The notes below the pieces were generated by a model that worked only from the letters and a program-made list of their open reading frames with translations, ran no database searches and was not told the origin of the DNA. A stretch of 64,000 bases of DNA from Streptomyces rimosus (GTDB lineage Bacteria > Actinomycetota > Actinomycetes > Streptomycetales > Streptomycetaceae): positions 2,914,001 through 2,978,000 of the forward strand of contig NZ_CP023688.1 of NCBI RefSeq assembly GCF_008704655.1. Direction: 5' to 3'. Below are positions 17,459-27,784 of this stretch, one piece after another (within the stretch, counting starts at the first letter, position 1; every line of letters starts with the position of its first letter). The position numbers were made by a program, and so were the translations under genes.

Positions 17459-17484
17459 CGATATGTCACGCCGCGATAGGTCAC
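17459..17484 (-). promoter_or_regulatory. Direct repeat GTGACMTATCG before Ldt copy 2
   Basis: On the minus strand GTGACCTATCG (17484-17474) and GTGACATATCG (17469-17459) are 15 bp apart, ending 4 nt before the ATG. A one-base variant lies in front of Ldt copy 1. Confidence 0.45.
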
Positions 17485-17629
17485 GGACAGATCAACGAGG
17501 CCCCCGGCGCGGAGGAAACGTGAGGCGGCGGCCCGTTGCGGGAAGAACTCAGGGGAGGACGGGCCGGGTGTGCGGCCGGGACGCCGCGCGGGCCCGCCCG
17601 AACGAGCCCGAGCCGCGGGAGGCTGCCCT

Positions 17630-20047
17630 GTGTCGAGCGCACCCGAGCAGGAGTCGGTATCGGACGTGCGGGGCGAGGACGGCGGGCGCGGCGGACAGCA
17701 CGGCCGCGGCGGCCCCGGGGGTACGGCGCGGCCCGTGGGCACCGAGGGCCCGGACGCCGCCAACGGCACGGAGGCCGGGCACGGCGCCGCGCCCGTCAAC
17801 GGCCACCGGGTCCGCGTGCCCCCCGCCCGGGAGGCCGGCCCGTCCGCCGCGCCGGACGCGGACATCCGCGCCGCGCCACCGCCCGTACCGGTCCGGCCCG
17901 GCAGCCCGCAGCCTCTCGGGGCCCGCTTCCGGACGGGCCCCGACGGCGTGGCGGGCACCAACTTCGCCCTGTGGGCTGGCGGCGCCGAGTCCGTGGAGGT
18001 GTGCCTCTTCGACGACGAGGGACGCGAGACGCCGCACGAGCTCACCGAGCTGACGCACGAGATCTGGCACGGCTTCCTGCCCGGCGTCCGGCCGGGCACG
18101 CGCTACGGATACCGCGTGCACGGCCGCTGGGACCCGTGGACCGGCGCGCGCTGGAATCCGGCCAAGCTGCTCCTGGACCCCTACGCGCGCGCCGTGGACG
18201 GCGAGTTCACGCTGCCCGCCCAGGTGTACGGGCATGTCCGCGACTGGCCCCAGCAGCACATCGCCGACACCGTGCGCGACGACCGCGACTCGGCCCCGTA
18301 CGTCCCCAAGGGCGTCGTGGTCGGCGACGCGGACCCGGAGGAGGGCGGGGACGAGTGGATGGACGACCGGCGGCCGAAGACGCCGTGGTCCGACACGGTC
18401 CTGTACGAGCTGCACGTACGCGGGTTCACCATGCGCCACCCGGGCATCCCGGAGGAGCTGCGCGGCACGTACGCGGGCCTGGCGCACCCGGCCGCGATAT
18501 CCCACCTCACCCGCCTCGGCGTGACCGCCGTCGAGCTGCTGCCGGTGCACCAGTTCGCCCATGAGGACCATCTGCTGCGGCGCGGCCTGCGCAACTACTG
18601 GGGCTACAACTCCATCGGGTACTTCGCGCCGCACGCGGGCTATGCCGCCACCGGCACCCGCGGCCAGCAGGTCGGCGAGTTCAAGCGGATGGTACGGGCC
18701 CTGCACGACGCCGGTATCGAGGTCGTGCTCGACGTGGTCTACAACCACACGGCCGAGGCGAGCGAACTGGGCCCCACGCTGTCCTTCCGCGGCATCGACA
18801 ACCGCGGCTACTACCGGCTGTCGGACGGCCGCCACTACGCGGACTACACGGGCTGCGGCAACACCCTGCACGTCGTCCAGCCCAACGTGCTGCGTCTGAT
18901 CACCGATTCGCTGCGCTACTGGGTCACCGAGATGGGCGTGGACGGCTTCCGCTTCGACCTGGCGGCGGCCCTGGCCCGTTCCATGCACGACGTGGACATG
19001 CTCTCGCCGTTCCTCGCGGTGATCGCCCAGGACCCGGTGCTGCGCCGCGTCAAACTGATCGCCGAGCCCTGGGACGTCGGCTCCGGCGGCTATCAGGTCG
19101 GCGCCTTCCCGCCGCTGTGGACGGAGTGGAACGACCGCTATCGCGACACCGTGCGCGACTTCTGGCGCGGCGCGCACCCGGACGTACGCGACCTCGGCTA
19201 CCGCCTCTCCGGGTCCAGCGACCTGTACGCGTGGGGCGGCCGCCGCCCGTACGCCTCGGTCAACTTCATCACCTCGCACGACGGCTTCACCCTGCGCGAC
19301 CTGGTCTCGTACGGGTACAAGCACAACGCGGCCAACGGCGAGGGCAACCGCGACGGCACGGACGGGAACCGCTCCTGGAACTGCGGCGCGGAGGGCGAGA
19401 CCGACGACGACGGGATCCGGGCGCTGCGCCGCCGCCAGTTGCGCAACATGATCACCACGCTGCTGCTGTCCACCGGTGTGCCGATGCTCGTCGCGGGCGA
19501 CGAGATGGGCCGTACGCAAGGCGGCAACAACAACGCGTACTGTCAGGACAACGAGACCAGTTGGGTGGACTGGTCGCTCCTGGAGGACCCGGGCTGGCGC
19601 GCGCTGGCCACGCTCGCGTCCCGGCTGATCGCACTGCGCCGCGACCACCCCGTACTGCGCCGCCGCGCGTTCTTCTCCGGGCGCCCGCAGCGCCCCGACG
19701 GCCTGCGCGACCTGGCCTGGTTCACCCCGCGCGGCACGGAGATGACCGAGGCGGACTGGTACGCGCCCACCCCGTCGCTCGGCATGTACCTGTCCGGTAC
19801 GGACATCCCGCAGCGCGACCCCGAGGGCCGCCCGGTCATCGACGACAGCTTCCTCGCCGTGCTGCACACCGGCCACCGCCCGGCCGGTTTCACGCTCCCC
19901 GGGCCGCCCTGGGCCGACGGCTACGAACTGGTCGTCGACACCTCCCGCGAGGACCAGGACGGGCCGCCCGGGACCACGCTGCCCGCCGGCACCCGGCTCG
20001 CCGTCCCCGAGCGGTCGGTACTGCTGCTGCGCGTGGTGGCGGACTGA
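17630..20047 (+). CDS. glgX: Glycogen debranching enzyme
   Basis: An 805-residue isoamylase-type GH13 enzyme that hydrolyses alpha-1,6 branches of phosphorylase-trimmed glycogen. After an N-terminal low-complexity region (about 95 residues), a CBM48-like domain (TNFALWAGGAESVEVCLFDD) precedes the catalytic barrel. Barrel motifs are DVVYNHT, GFRFDLA with the nucleophile Asp, LIAEPWDVG with the acid Glu, and FITSHDGF. The GTG at 17630 follows GGGAGG by 7 nt. Other GlgE-pathway genes lie 25-37 kb downstream in this window. The long Gly/Ala/Pro N-terminus is unlike most GlgX proteins. Confidence 0.93.
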   Translation: MSSAPEQESVSDVRGEDGGRGGQHGRGGPGGTARPVGTEGPDAANGTEAGHGAAPVNGHRVRVPPAREAGPSAAPDADIRAAPPPVPVRPGSPQPLGARFRTGPDGVAGTNFALWAGGAESVEVCLFDDEGRETPHELTELTHEIWHGFLPGVRPGTRYGYRVHGRWDPWTGARWNPAKLLLDPYARAVDGEFTLPAQVYGHVRDWPQQHIADTVRDDRDSAPYVPKGVVVGDADPEEGGDEWMDDRRPKTPWSDTVLYELHVRGFTMRHPGIPEELRGTYAGLAHPAAISHLTRLGVTAVELLPVHQFAHEDHLLRRGLRNYWGYNSIGYFAPHAGYAATGTRGQQVGEFKRMVRALHDAGIEVVLDVVYNHTAEASELGPTLSFRGIDNRGYYRLSDGRHYADYTGCGNTLHVVQPNVLRLITDSLRYWVTEMGVDGFRFDLAAALARSMHDVDMLSPFLAVIAQDPVLRRVKLIAEPWDVGSGGYQVGAFPPLWTEWNDRYRDTVRDFWRGAHPDVRDLGYRLSGSSDLYAWGGRRPYASVNFITSHDGFTLRDLVSYGYKHNAANGEGNRDGTDGNRSWNCGAEGETDDDGIRALRRRQLRNMITTLLLSTGVPMLVAGDEMGRTQGGNNNAYCQDNETSWVDWSLLEDPGWRALATLASRLIALRRDHPVLRRRAFFSGRPQRPDGLRDLAWFTPRGTEMTEADWYAPTPSLGMYLSGTDIPQRDPEGRPVIDDSFLAVLHTGHRPAGFTLPGPPWADGYELVVDTSREDQDGPPGTTLPAGTRLAVPERSVLLLRVVAD

Positions 20048-20114
20048 CACCTCGCGTCCCGAATCCCCCACGCATACCGGCGAAAACCCGGTGAGCGATG
20101 TCAGTGGCGAGCCG

Positions 20115-20120
20115 TACTCT
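20115..20120 (+). promoter_or_regulatory. Candidate -10 box for the ABC exporter operon
   Basis: TACTCT ends 8 nt before the ATG at 20129, consistent with a leaderless transcript. It argues against the in-frame GTG at 20123, which is only 2 nt from the box. Confidence 0.45.
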
Positions 20121-20128
20121 CGGTGCTG

Positions 20129-22015
20129 ATGGCCGAGACAGCGAAGGTGACGAGTCCCCGAACCGACGATCTTGCCCGCGGCCCCGCGACGGCGCGGCAC
20201 CCGGAGCCCCGGCGCTCCGCGGTGCGCTCCCTGCTGCGGCTGTGGCCGTTCGTCCGCCCGGTGCGGACGCGGCTGTTCACGGCGGCGTTCGTGGCGATCC
20301 TCGCGTCCTGCATCGGGCTGGTCATCCCGCTCGTCCTCAAGTGGCTGGTGGACGGGCCGATCGCGGAGCGGGACCCGGCCGGGGCGTGGCTGGGCGGCGG
20401 GTATCTGCTCCTGCTCGGCCTCGCGGAGGCGGGCCTGTTCGGGCTGCGGCGGTGGCTGGTGGCGCGGCCGCTGGCGAGCGTCGAGGCCGCGATGCGCGAC
20501 AGCCTGTACCGGCACGTCCAGCGCCTGCCGGTCGCCTTCCACGACCGCTGGGCCTCCGGCCAGCTGCTCTCCCGGGGCACCACGGACCTGCAACTGCTGC
20601 GCCTGTTCCTGGCCTTCCCGCTGACGTTCCTGCTCGTCAACGCCACCACCATCGTGGTGGGCTGTGTGATCCTGCTGGTCCAGCGCTGGACGCTGGGGCT
20701 GGTGCTGCTGGCCCCGATCGTGCCGCTGATAGTGCTCTGCTCGGTCTTCGAGGCGAGGTACGCGATCGCCGCGCGCCGGGCCCAGGACCAGGTCGGCGAC
20801 GTGACCACGGTCGTGGAGGAGTCGGTCCTCGGCATCCGGATCATCAAGGGCTTCGGGCGGCACCGCAGCCAGGCCCGGGCGTTCCGGGCGCTGACGGCCC
20901 GGCTGCGCACGACCGAGCTGCGCAAGGCCCGGCTGCTGGCCACCCTGTGGGCCTTCATCAACGCGCTGCCGGAGCTGGCCATCGGGGCGGCGCTGGTGCT
21001 CGGCACGGTCCAGGTGGCCGACGGCGACCTGTCCGCGGGCACCCTCGTCGCGTTCCTGTCGACGGCGCTGGCCCTGATGTGGCCGGTGGAGTCGATCGGC
21101 TTCCTGCTGGCGATGAGCAACGACGCCGCGGCGGCCACGGACCGGTACTTCGAGGTGCTGGACGCGCCGGTGGCCGACCGGGACGACGTACGCGCGGCGC
21201 CCGGCGGAAGACCGGTACCGGCCGCCCCCGACCCCGAAACGGCGGGCCTCGCCTTCCACGACGTCACCTTCCGCTATCCGGACGCGCCCGCCGGGGCACC
21301 GCCCACCCTCCAGGGCATCGACCTGCACATCCGGCCCGGCGAGACGCTGGCCCTGGTCGGCGCGACCGGCAGCGGCAAGACCACGCTCACCGCGCTCGTC
21401 CCCCGGCTGTACGACGCCACCGGCGGCCGGATCACCCTGGACGGCACGGACATCACGACGCTCACCCGCGACGAGCTGCGCGCCCGGGTGGCGGTGGCCT
21501 TCGAGGAGCCGACGCTGTTCTCCGCGACCGTGGCGGAGAACGTCCTGATGGGCGGGGCGGACGCCGGTCCGGACGATCTCGTACGGGCGCTGCGCGTCGC
21601 CCAGGCCGACGGGTTCGTGGACGCGCTGCCCGACGGCCGTGACACCGAGGTCGGCGAACAGGGGCTGAGCCTGTCCGGCGGGCAGCGGCAGCGGCTCGCG
21701 CTGGCCCGCGCGGTGGTCGGCCGGCCCCGCTTCCTGGTCCTGGACGACCCGCTGTCGGCGCTGGACGTCCACACGGAAGCGCTGGTCGAGGCCGCGCTGC
21801 GGCAGGTGTTGGCGACCACCACCGCCCTGGTCGTGGCACACCGCCCGTCCACGGTCCTGCTAGCCGACCGGGTGGCGCTGCTGTCCGGCGGGCGCATCGC
21901 CGCCCTCGGCACCCACCACGAACTGCTGCGGGAGAACGCCGAGTACGCGGCGCTGATGTCCGGTGCCGCCGACGACGGGAGCGCCGTCCGACGCGAAGGG
22001 GAGAGCGTGCGATGA
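20129..22015 (+). CDS. ABC exporter half-transporter with degenerate ATP site
   Basis: A 628-residue ABCB-type half-transporter: six-helix membrane domain (residues ~45-330) then a nucleotide-binding domain. Walker A is GATGSGKTT and the signature LSLSGGQRQR. Two catalytic positions are altered: the Q-loop reads AFEEPTLF (Glu for Gln) and the residue after Walker B is Asp (LVLDDPLSA) rather than Glu. The H-loop His is kept (VVAHRPSTV). This is the pattern of the non-hydrolytic site in heterodimeric exporters. The next gene overlaps by 4 nt and encodes the canonical partner. Substrate unknown; lipid or drug export is plausible. Confidence 0.9.
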   Translation: MAETAKVTSPRTDDLARGPATARHPEPRRSAVRSLLRLWPFVRPVRTRLFTAAFVAILASCIGLVIPLVLKWLVDGPIAERDPAGAWLGGGYLLLLGLAEAGLFGLRRWLVARPLASVEAAMRDSLYRHVQRLPVAFHDRWASGQLLSRGTTDLQLLRLFLAFPLTFLLVNATTIVVGCVILLVQRWTLGLVLLAPIVPLIVLCSVFEARYAIAARRAQDQVGDVTTVVEESVLGIRIIKGFGRHRSQARAFRALTARLRTTELRKARLLATLWAFINALPELAIGAALVLGTVQVADGDLSAGTLVAFLSTALALMWPVESIGFLLAMSNDAAAATDRYFEVLDAPVADRDDVRAAPGGRPVPAAPDPETAGLAFHDVTFRYPDAPAGAPPTLQGIDLHIRPGETLALVGATGSGKTTLTALVPRLYDATGGRITLDGTDITTLTRDELRARVAVAFEEPTLFSATVAENVLMGGADAGPDDLVRALRVAQADGFVDALPDGRDTEVGEQGLSLSGGQRQRLALARAVVGRPRFLVLDDPLSALDVHTEALVEAALRQVLATTTALVVAHRPSTVLLADRVALLSGGRIAALGTHHELLRENAEYAALMSGAADDGSAVRREGESVR

Positions 22016-24027
22016 CGACGAGCACGGATGCCGGTACGGCCACGGGCGGCGCGGCGGACGACGACGGCCGTACGGCCACAGGCGGCACATCGGGCAGCGA
22101 CAGCCGTACGGCCACGGGCAGCCCAACGGACAGCGACCGCCATACGGCCACAGGCGCGGCGCCGAAAGGCGACGCCCCGCCCCCAGTCGCCGCCAGACCC
22201 GACCCCTTCGAGCAGGACGTCCTGCCCACCGCCAAGGGCGCCTCCCGCTCCCTCCTGGGGTCGCTGCTGCGCCCGCACACCCGCCGTGTCTGGGTGGCGA
22301 GCGTCCTCCTCCTGCTCCAGCAGGCCGCCGTGCAGGCCGGGCCGCTGCTGGTCGCGTTCGCCATCGACCATGCCGTGCCCGCCCTGCGCGAGGGCCGGCA
22401 CGGCCCGCTGATCATCGTGGCCGCGGCCTATCTGCTGTGCGCCACGGCCTCCGGCGGCCTCCAGTACGTCTTCATCCGGCTCGCCGCGCGGATCAGCCAG
22501 GACGTCCTGCTCGACCTGCGGGGCCGGATCTTCCGGCACGGCCAGGCACTGAGCCTGGACTTCCACGAGCGCTACACCTCCGGCCGCCTGATCTCCCGAG
22601 CGACCACCGACGTGGAGGCGCTGCGCGAGCTGCTGAACGAAGGGCTCCAGGAGCTGGTCTCCATCATCCTGGCCACGGTCTACATCACGGCGACGCTGCT
22701 CTACCTCGACTGGGGCCTGGGCGCCGCGGCCGTGGCCACCGCCGGGCCGCTCTACCTGCTCGTCCGCTCCTTCCGGCGCCGGTCGAGCCGGGTCTACAGC
22801 GAGAAGTCGTCGGCGATGGCCGCGGTGATCGTGAAGTTCACCGAGACGATCAACGGCATCCGGCCGGTGCAGGCGTGCCGGCGCGAGCGCCCCAACGACG
22901 CCGCTTTCGCCCGGCTCAACGGCCGCCACGAGCGCGTCAACGGCGACGCGATACTGGAAATGGCCCGGTATGTGGTCTCCTCGCGCCTGGTGGCCAACGT
23001 CGCGGTGGCCGCGCTCGTCCTGTGGGGCGCGTACCGCGTGGCCTCCGGCGGCCTGGCGCTGGGCGTCCTGGCGGCCGCCGCACTGTATCTGCGCCGCCTG
23101 TACGACCCGATCGACCGCCTGGGCATGTTCCTCAACTCCTACCAGTCGGCCGCCGCTTCACTGGAGAAGATCGCCGGACTGCTCGCCCAGCGCCCGAGCG
23201 TCCCGGAGCCCGCCGATCCGGTACCGCTGCCGGAGCGGCCCGGCTCCCGGCCGGGCCGCGAGGTCGTCTTCGAGAACGTCCGCTTCGCCTACCGCACCGG
23301 CGGCGAGGTGCTGCCGCGCTTCGACCTGACGCTCGCCGCGGGCCGTACGGTCGCCGTCGTCGGCTCGACCGGCGCCGGCAAGTCCACGTTGGCCAAGTTG
23401 TTGGCCCGTTTCTACGATCCTTCCCCAAGCTCTCAGCTCCGTTCGAGCAGGGGAGACCCCAACGATGGATCTGTCCGCGTGGACGGCGTGGACCTCCGCG
23501 ACCTGTCCGCCACCGACCTGCGGCGCGCGGTGGTGATGGTCACCCAGGAGGCGTTCCTCTTCTCCGGTACGGTCGCCGAGAACATCGCCATCGGCCGCCC
23601 GGACGCCACCCGCGAGGAGATCGAGCGGGCCGCCCGCGCCATCGGCGCCCACGACTTCATCGCGGCCCTGCCGGACGGCTACGACACCGACGTACGCAAG
23701 CGCGGCGGCCGGATCTCCGCCGGCCAGCGCCAGCTCGTCGCCTTCGCCCGCGCCCTGCTCGCCGATCCCGCCGTACTGATCCTCGACGAGGCGACCAGCT
23801 CACTCGACATCCCCGGCGAGCGCGCGGTCCAGCGCGCCATGGACACGGTCCTGCACGGCCGTACGGCCGTGGTCATCGCCCACCGCCTGTCCACGGTCGA
23901 GACGGCCGACCGGGTCCTGGTGATGTCCGAAGGCCGCATCGTCGAGGACGGCACCCCCGCCGAACTCATCGCGAACCGGGGCCGGTTCGCGGAGCTGCAC
24001 GAGGCGTGGCGGGAGAGCGTGGGGTGA
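22012..24027 (+). CDS. ABC exporter half-transporter, canonical ATP site
   Basis: A 671-residue partner of the preceding gene, overlapping it by ATGA. The first ~60 residues are a hydrophilic tail built from a 12-residue tandem repeat. The six-helix domain spans about 75-400. The nucleotide-binding domain has Walker A GSTGAGKST, intact Q-loop VTQEAFLF, signature ISAGQRQLVAFARA, Walker B with catalytic Glu (LILDEATSSLD) and H-loop VIAHRLSTV. Between FYDP and NDGSVRVDG, residues 471-483 are an extra 13 residues absent from the family, encoded by a palindromic repeat. The two genes should form one heterodimer. Confidence 0.9.
   Translation: MTTSTDAGTATGGAADDDGRTATGGTSGSDSRTATGSPTDSDRHTATGAAPKGDAPPPVAARPDPFEQDVLPTAKGASRSLLGSLLRPHTRRVWVASVLLLLQQAAVQAGPLLVAFAIDHAVPALREGRHGPLIIVAAAYLLCATASGGLQYVFIRLAARISQDVLLDLRGRIFRHGQALSLDFHERYTSGRLISRATTDVEALRELLNEGLQELVSIILATVYITATLLYLDWGLGAAAVATAGPLYLLVRSFRRRSSRVYSEKSSAMAAVIVKFTETINGIRPVQACRRERPNDAAFARLNGRHERVNGDAILEMARYVVSSRLVANVAVAALVLWGAYRVASGGLALGVLAAAALYLRRLYDPIDRLGMFLNSYQSAAASLEKIAGLLAQRPSVPEPADPVPLPERPGSRPGREVVFENVRFAYRTGGEVLPRFDLTLAAGRTVAVVGSTGAGKSTLAKLLARFYDPSPSSQLRSSRGDPNDGSVRVDGVDLRDLSATDLRRAVVMVTQEAFLFSGTVAENIAIGRPDATREEIERAARAIGAHDFIAALPDGYDTDVRKRGGRISAGQRQLVAFARALLADPAVLILDEATSSLDIPGERAVQRAMDTVLHGRTAVVIAHRLSTVETADRVLVMSEGRIVEDGTPAELIANRGRFAELHEAWRESVG
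22035..22155 (+). repeat. Four-copy 36-bp tandem repeat in the ABC gene 5' end
   Basis: TACGGCCACRGGC recurs at 22035, 22071, 22107 and 22143, an exact 36-bp period. It encodes a 12-residue unit starting TATG (TATGG, TATGG, TATGS, TATGA) in the cytoplasmic N-terminal tail. Confidence 0.8.
23422..23460 (+). repeat. Palindromic repeat inserted in frame in the ABC nucleotide-binding domain
   Basis: A 39-nt segment with nested arms TCCCC/GGGGA (23422-23426, 23450-23454) and GCTC/GAGC (23429-23432, 23445-23448). The sequence resembles a short palindromic element common in Streptomyces intergenic regions (from memory). It adds 13 codons (SPSSQLRSSRGDP) and keeps the frame; DP codons flank it on both sides. 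Confidence 0.7.
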
Positions 24028-24082
24028 CCGGCGGGTGGTGCAGGTTTCCGCGTGATCATGGGCACCGTTAGCAGGGAAAGGG

Positions 24083-24109
24083 GGCGGCGGCACCGTCCGT
24101 GCCGCCGCC
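24083..24109. terminator. Convergent terminator between ABC and MFS genes
   Basis: Perfect 11-bp stem (GGCGGCGGCAC with GTGCCGCCGCC) around CGTCC. It serves the ABC operon (plus), 55 nt past its stop, and the MFS gene (minus). Confidence 0.75.
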
Positions 24110-24122
24110 TTGGCGCTCTGTC

Positions 24123-25601
24123 TCAGTCGGCCGGGTCGTCCGTGTGCTTGGGCAGGCAGAACATCAGGGCCCACATCAGGGCGAGGAGACCACCGACCCA
24201 CCACAGCACGGTGATGAACGCGTCGCGGTTGAGTCCGGCGCCGAGCGAGCCGCCGGTGGTGGCGAAGAACACCAGGGCGGTCAGCGCGGTACCGAGGGCG
24301 ATGCCCAGGTGGATGGCGGTGTTGAACAGGCCGGAGGCGGCTCCGGCGTTCTCGTGCGGGACGCGGGCCAGCGACAGATCGGCCAGCGGGCCGCTGACCA
24401 TGCCGAGGCCGAAGCCGATCAGTACCACCGGAGCGGTCATCGCCGGCAGGGTCAGGTCTGCCTGACCCGCGGCGGCCTGGAGTCCGTAGGCGGCCATCGA
24501 AGCGGCCGCGATGAGGGCTCCGGCCTGCGGCAGCCGGCGGGCGAAGCGCCCGCCGCTCTTCGCCACGATCGTCGCACCGGCCAGCTCACCGAGGGAGAGC
24601 AGCACGAAGGCCAGGGCCGCGTGGAAGGGGCTCATGCCCAGGCCGCGCTGGAGGTAGAGGGTCCAGGTCATGAAGAACAGCCCGCACAGCAAGCCGTGCG
24701 TCAACTGCGCGGCCATGCCGCCGGAGAACTGCCGGCTCCGGAAGAGGGACAGGGTCACGAGCGGGGCGTCGCCCTGCTTGCGCCGCTGGTGGCGCAGGAA
24801 GACGCCGAGCGTGAGGAGGCCGGCGGCGAGCAGGGCGAAGCACCACAGCGGCCAGTGATGGAGGTGCCCCTCGCTGAGCGGGAAGACGATCAGGACGATG
24901 GCCAGTGCGGACAGCAGCATGCCGGTGAGGTCGGGCCGGTCGGCCTTCTTCACGGTCGACTCGGGGATGAACCGGCGTCCCAGGAGGAGCACGGCGAGGC
25001 CGACGGGCACGTTGAGCAGGAAGATCGGCCGCCATGACTGCCCGAACAGGTCCGCCTCGGTCAGCAGACCACCCATCACCGGGCCCAGGACATTGGCGAG
25101 CGACATGACGGCCCCGTACAGACCGAACACTTTGCTGCGGTTCCGCCCCTCGAAGGTGACATGGAGGGTGGCCAGGATCTGCGGGATCATGATGGCCACG
25201 CCCACGCCCTGGAGCCCGCGGGCGCCGATCAGGACGCCGGGCCCGGCAGCGAGGCCGCACAGCAGCGAGGCCGTGGTGAACACGACGGTGCCGATGAGGA
25301 GGATCCTTCGCCGGCCGTAGAGGTCGCCGAGGCGTCCGCCGGTGATCAGCCCGACGGCGATGGGCAGGGAATAGCCGGTGGTCAGCCACTGCACCGCGTC
25401 CGGTCCGGCGCCGGTCGACTCCTGGATCGCGGGCAGGGCGGTCAGGACGACCGACTGGTCGATCATGTCCATCAGCTCGGCGCCCAGCAGCACCAGGAGG
25501 GCGATCCAGGCAGCCAGGCCCATCTTCGACAGGCCGGGTGTGGGGTGGTTCGGGGGCGGGGTGGTCTGCTGCGGCTCGTTGTCGAGCGCGGAGGAAGACA
25601 C
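24123..25601 (-). CDS. MFS drug exporter, DHA2 (14-helix) type, divergent from rox
   Basis: A 492-residue proton-coupled exporter of the EmrB/QacA group in the cytoplasmic membrane. Family motifs are ELMDMIDQSVVLTALP in helix 1, GGRLGDLYGRRRILLIG (motif A) and the ARGLQGVGVAIMIPQ motif C region. The GTG at 25601 is preceded by AGGAG with 8-nt spacing; the frame remains open further upstream but without another ribosome-binding site. It is divergent from a rifampicin monooxygenase across a 622-bp spacer that carries a rifamycin-associated element, so export of rifamycins or related drugs is a reasonable guess, not shown by sequence. Confidence 0.88.
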   Translation of the reverse strand: MSSSALDNEPQQTTPPPNHPTPGLSKMGLAAWIALLVLLGAELMDMIDQSVVLTALPAIQESTGAGPDAVQWLTTGYSLPIAVGLITGGRLGDLYGRRRILLIGTVVFTTASLLCGLAAGPGVLIGARGLQGVGVAIMIPQILATLHVTFEGRNRSKVFGLYGAVMSLANVLGPVMGGLLTEADLFGQSWRPIFLLNVPVGLAVLLLGRRFIPESTVKKADRPDLTGMLLSALAIVLIVFPLSEGHLHHWPLWCFALLAAGLLTLGVFLRHQRRKQGDAPLVTLSLFRSRQFSGGMAAQLTHGLLCGLFFMTWTLYLQRGLGMSPFHAALAFVLLSLGELAGATIVAKSGGRFARRLPQAGALIAAASMAAYGLQAAAGQADLTLPAMTAPVVLIGFGLGMVSGPLADLSLARVPHENAGAASGLFNTAIHLGIALGTALTALVFFATTGGSLGAGLNRDAFITVLWWVGGLLALMWALMFCLPKHTDDPAD

Positions 25602-25672
25602 GACGGGAACTCCTGATCCAAAGGAATCGGGGAGCCCTGCCGACGGCCGCACCGGGGCCGGAAAACACGAAA

Positions 25673-25702
25673 CCCGGGGCAGACGGCAGAGCTGCACCCG
25701 GG
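25673..25702 (-). promoter_or_regulatory. Possible attenuator hairpin in the MFS leader
   Basis: On the minus strand CCCGGG-t-GCAG pairs with CTGC-CCCGGG around a 9-nt loop and is followed by a T-rich stretch (TTTCGTGTTTT), about 70 nt before the GTG start. It looks like a leader terminator, but no leader peptide or antiterminator was recognised. Confidence 0.35.
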
Positions 25703-26097
25703 AAATGACAGAAAACTGCCGGGAGGGGTGACGCAACTCAGGCCAGCGCGACGTCCGCCCCCGGACACGTGCGACACAACAGCACGCGGGGAACGCGGAC
25801 GACTACATGGCCTGGTTGATAGGACGTCACCTCAAGATCGACGCAGAAGGAACAGGAATCCGATCACTGTCACCGACACCTCGGGACAGGAACCGATCCA
25901 CCATACGACACGCCCGGCCCCGCGCACATCAGGTCGCGGGCCTGCCCCCTGCCGGGCCGACCGGGTGCGGAAATCCCCACCCCCGCGGGAGCCAGTGCTC
26001 ACAAAGATGCACTCCCTACAGGTGGATGCGGCCCGCCGCCACCGCCCACGAAAAAGGGCAGGGAAAACGTCCTCTCCCTGCCACTACTAACCTATAG

Positions 26098-27651
<1,554 letters not shown>

Positions 27652-27784
27652 GCGCGGGGCCCTCGCCGCGCGGGCGGTCCTCCTCGGACCGGTGCGCCCG
27701 TGCGACCGCGGCTCCCTGAGACCGACGGCGGCCCGCTGCTGCCCCCCTGATGTCCGGCTCGGAGCCCTGCGGGCGGGGCGAGGG

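Noticed and set aside
13417..17523. A 1368-residue plus-strand open frame
   Set aside because: It is antisense to the crotonase and both L,D-transpeptidases, whose catalytic motifs are plain. A shadow of GC-biased codon use.
17549..21841. A 1430-residue minus-strand open frame
   Set aside because: It is antisense to glgX and the ABC gene. It has Arg/Gly/Val-rich low-complexity content typical of the complement of high-GC coding DNA and no recognisable domain. The plus strand carries clear enzyme motifs.
25673..25736. Leader peptide with classic attenuation before the MFS exporter
   Set aside because: The hairpin is real, but no short open frame with a ribosome-binding site precedes it on the minus strand, so classic ribosome-mediated attenuation is not supported. 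The hairpin is kept as a low-confidence feature.
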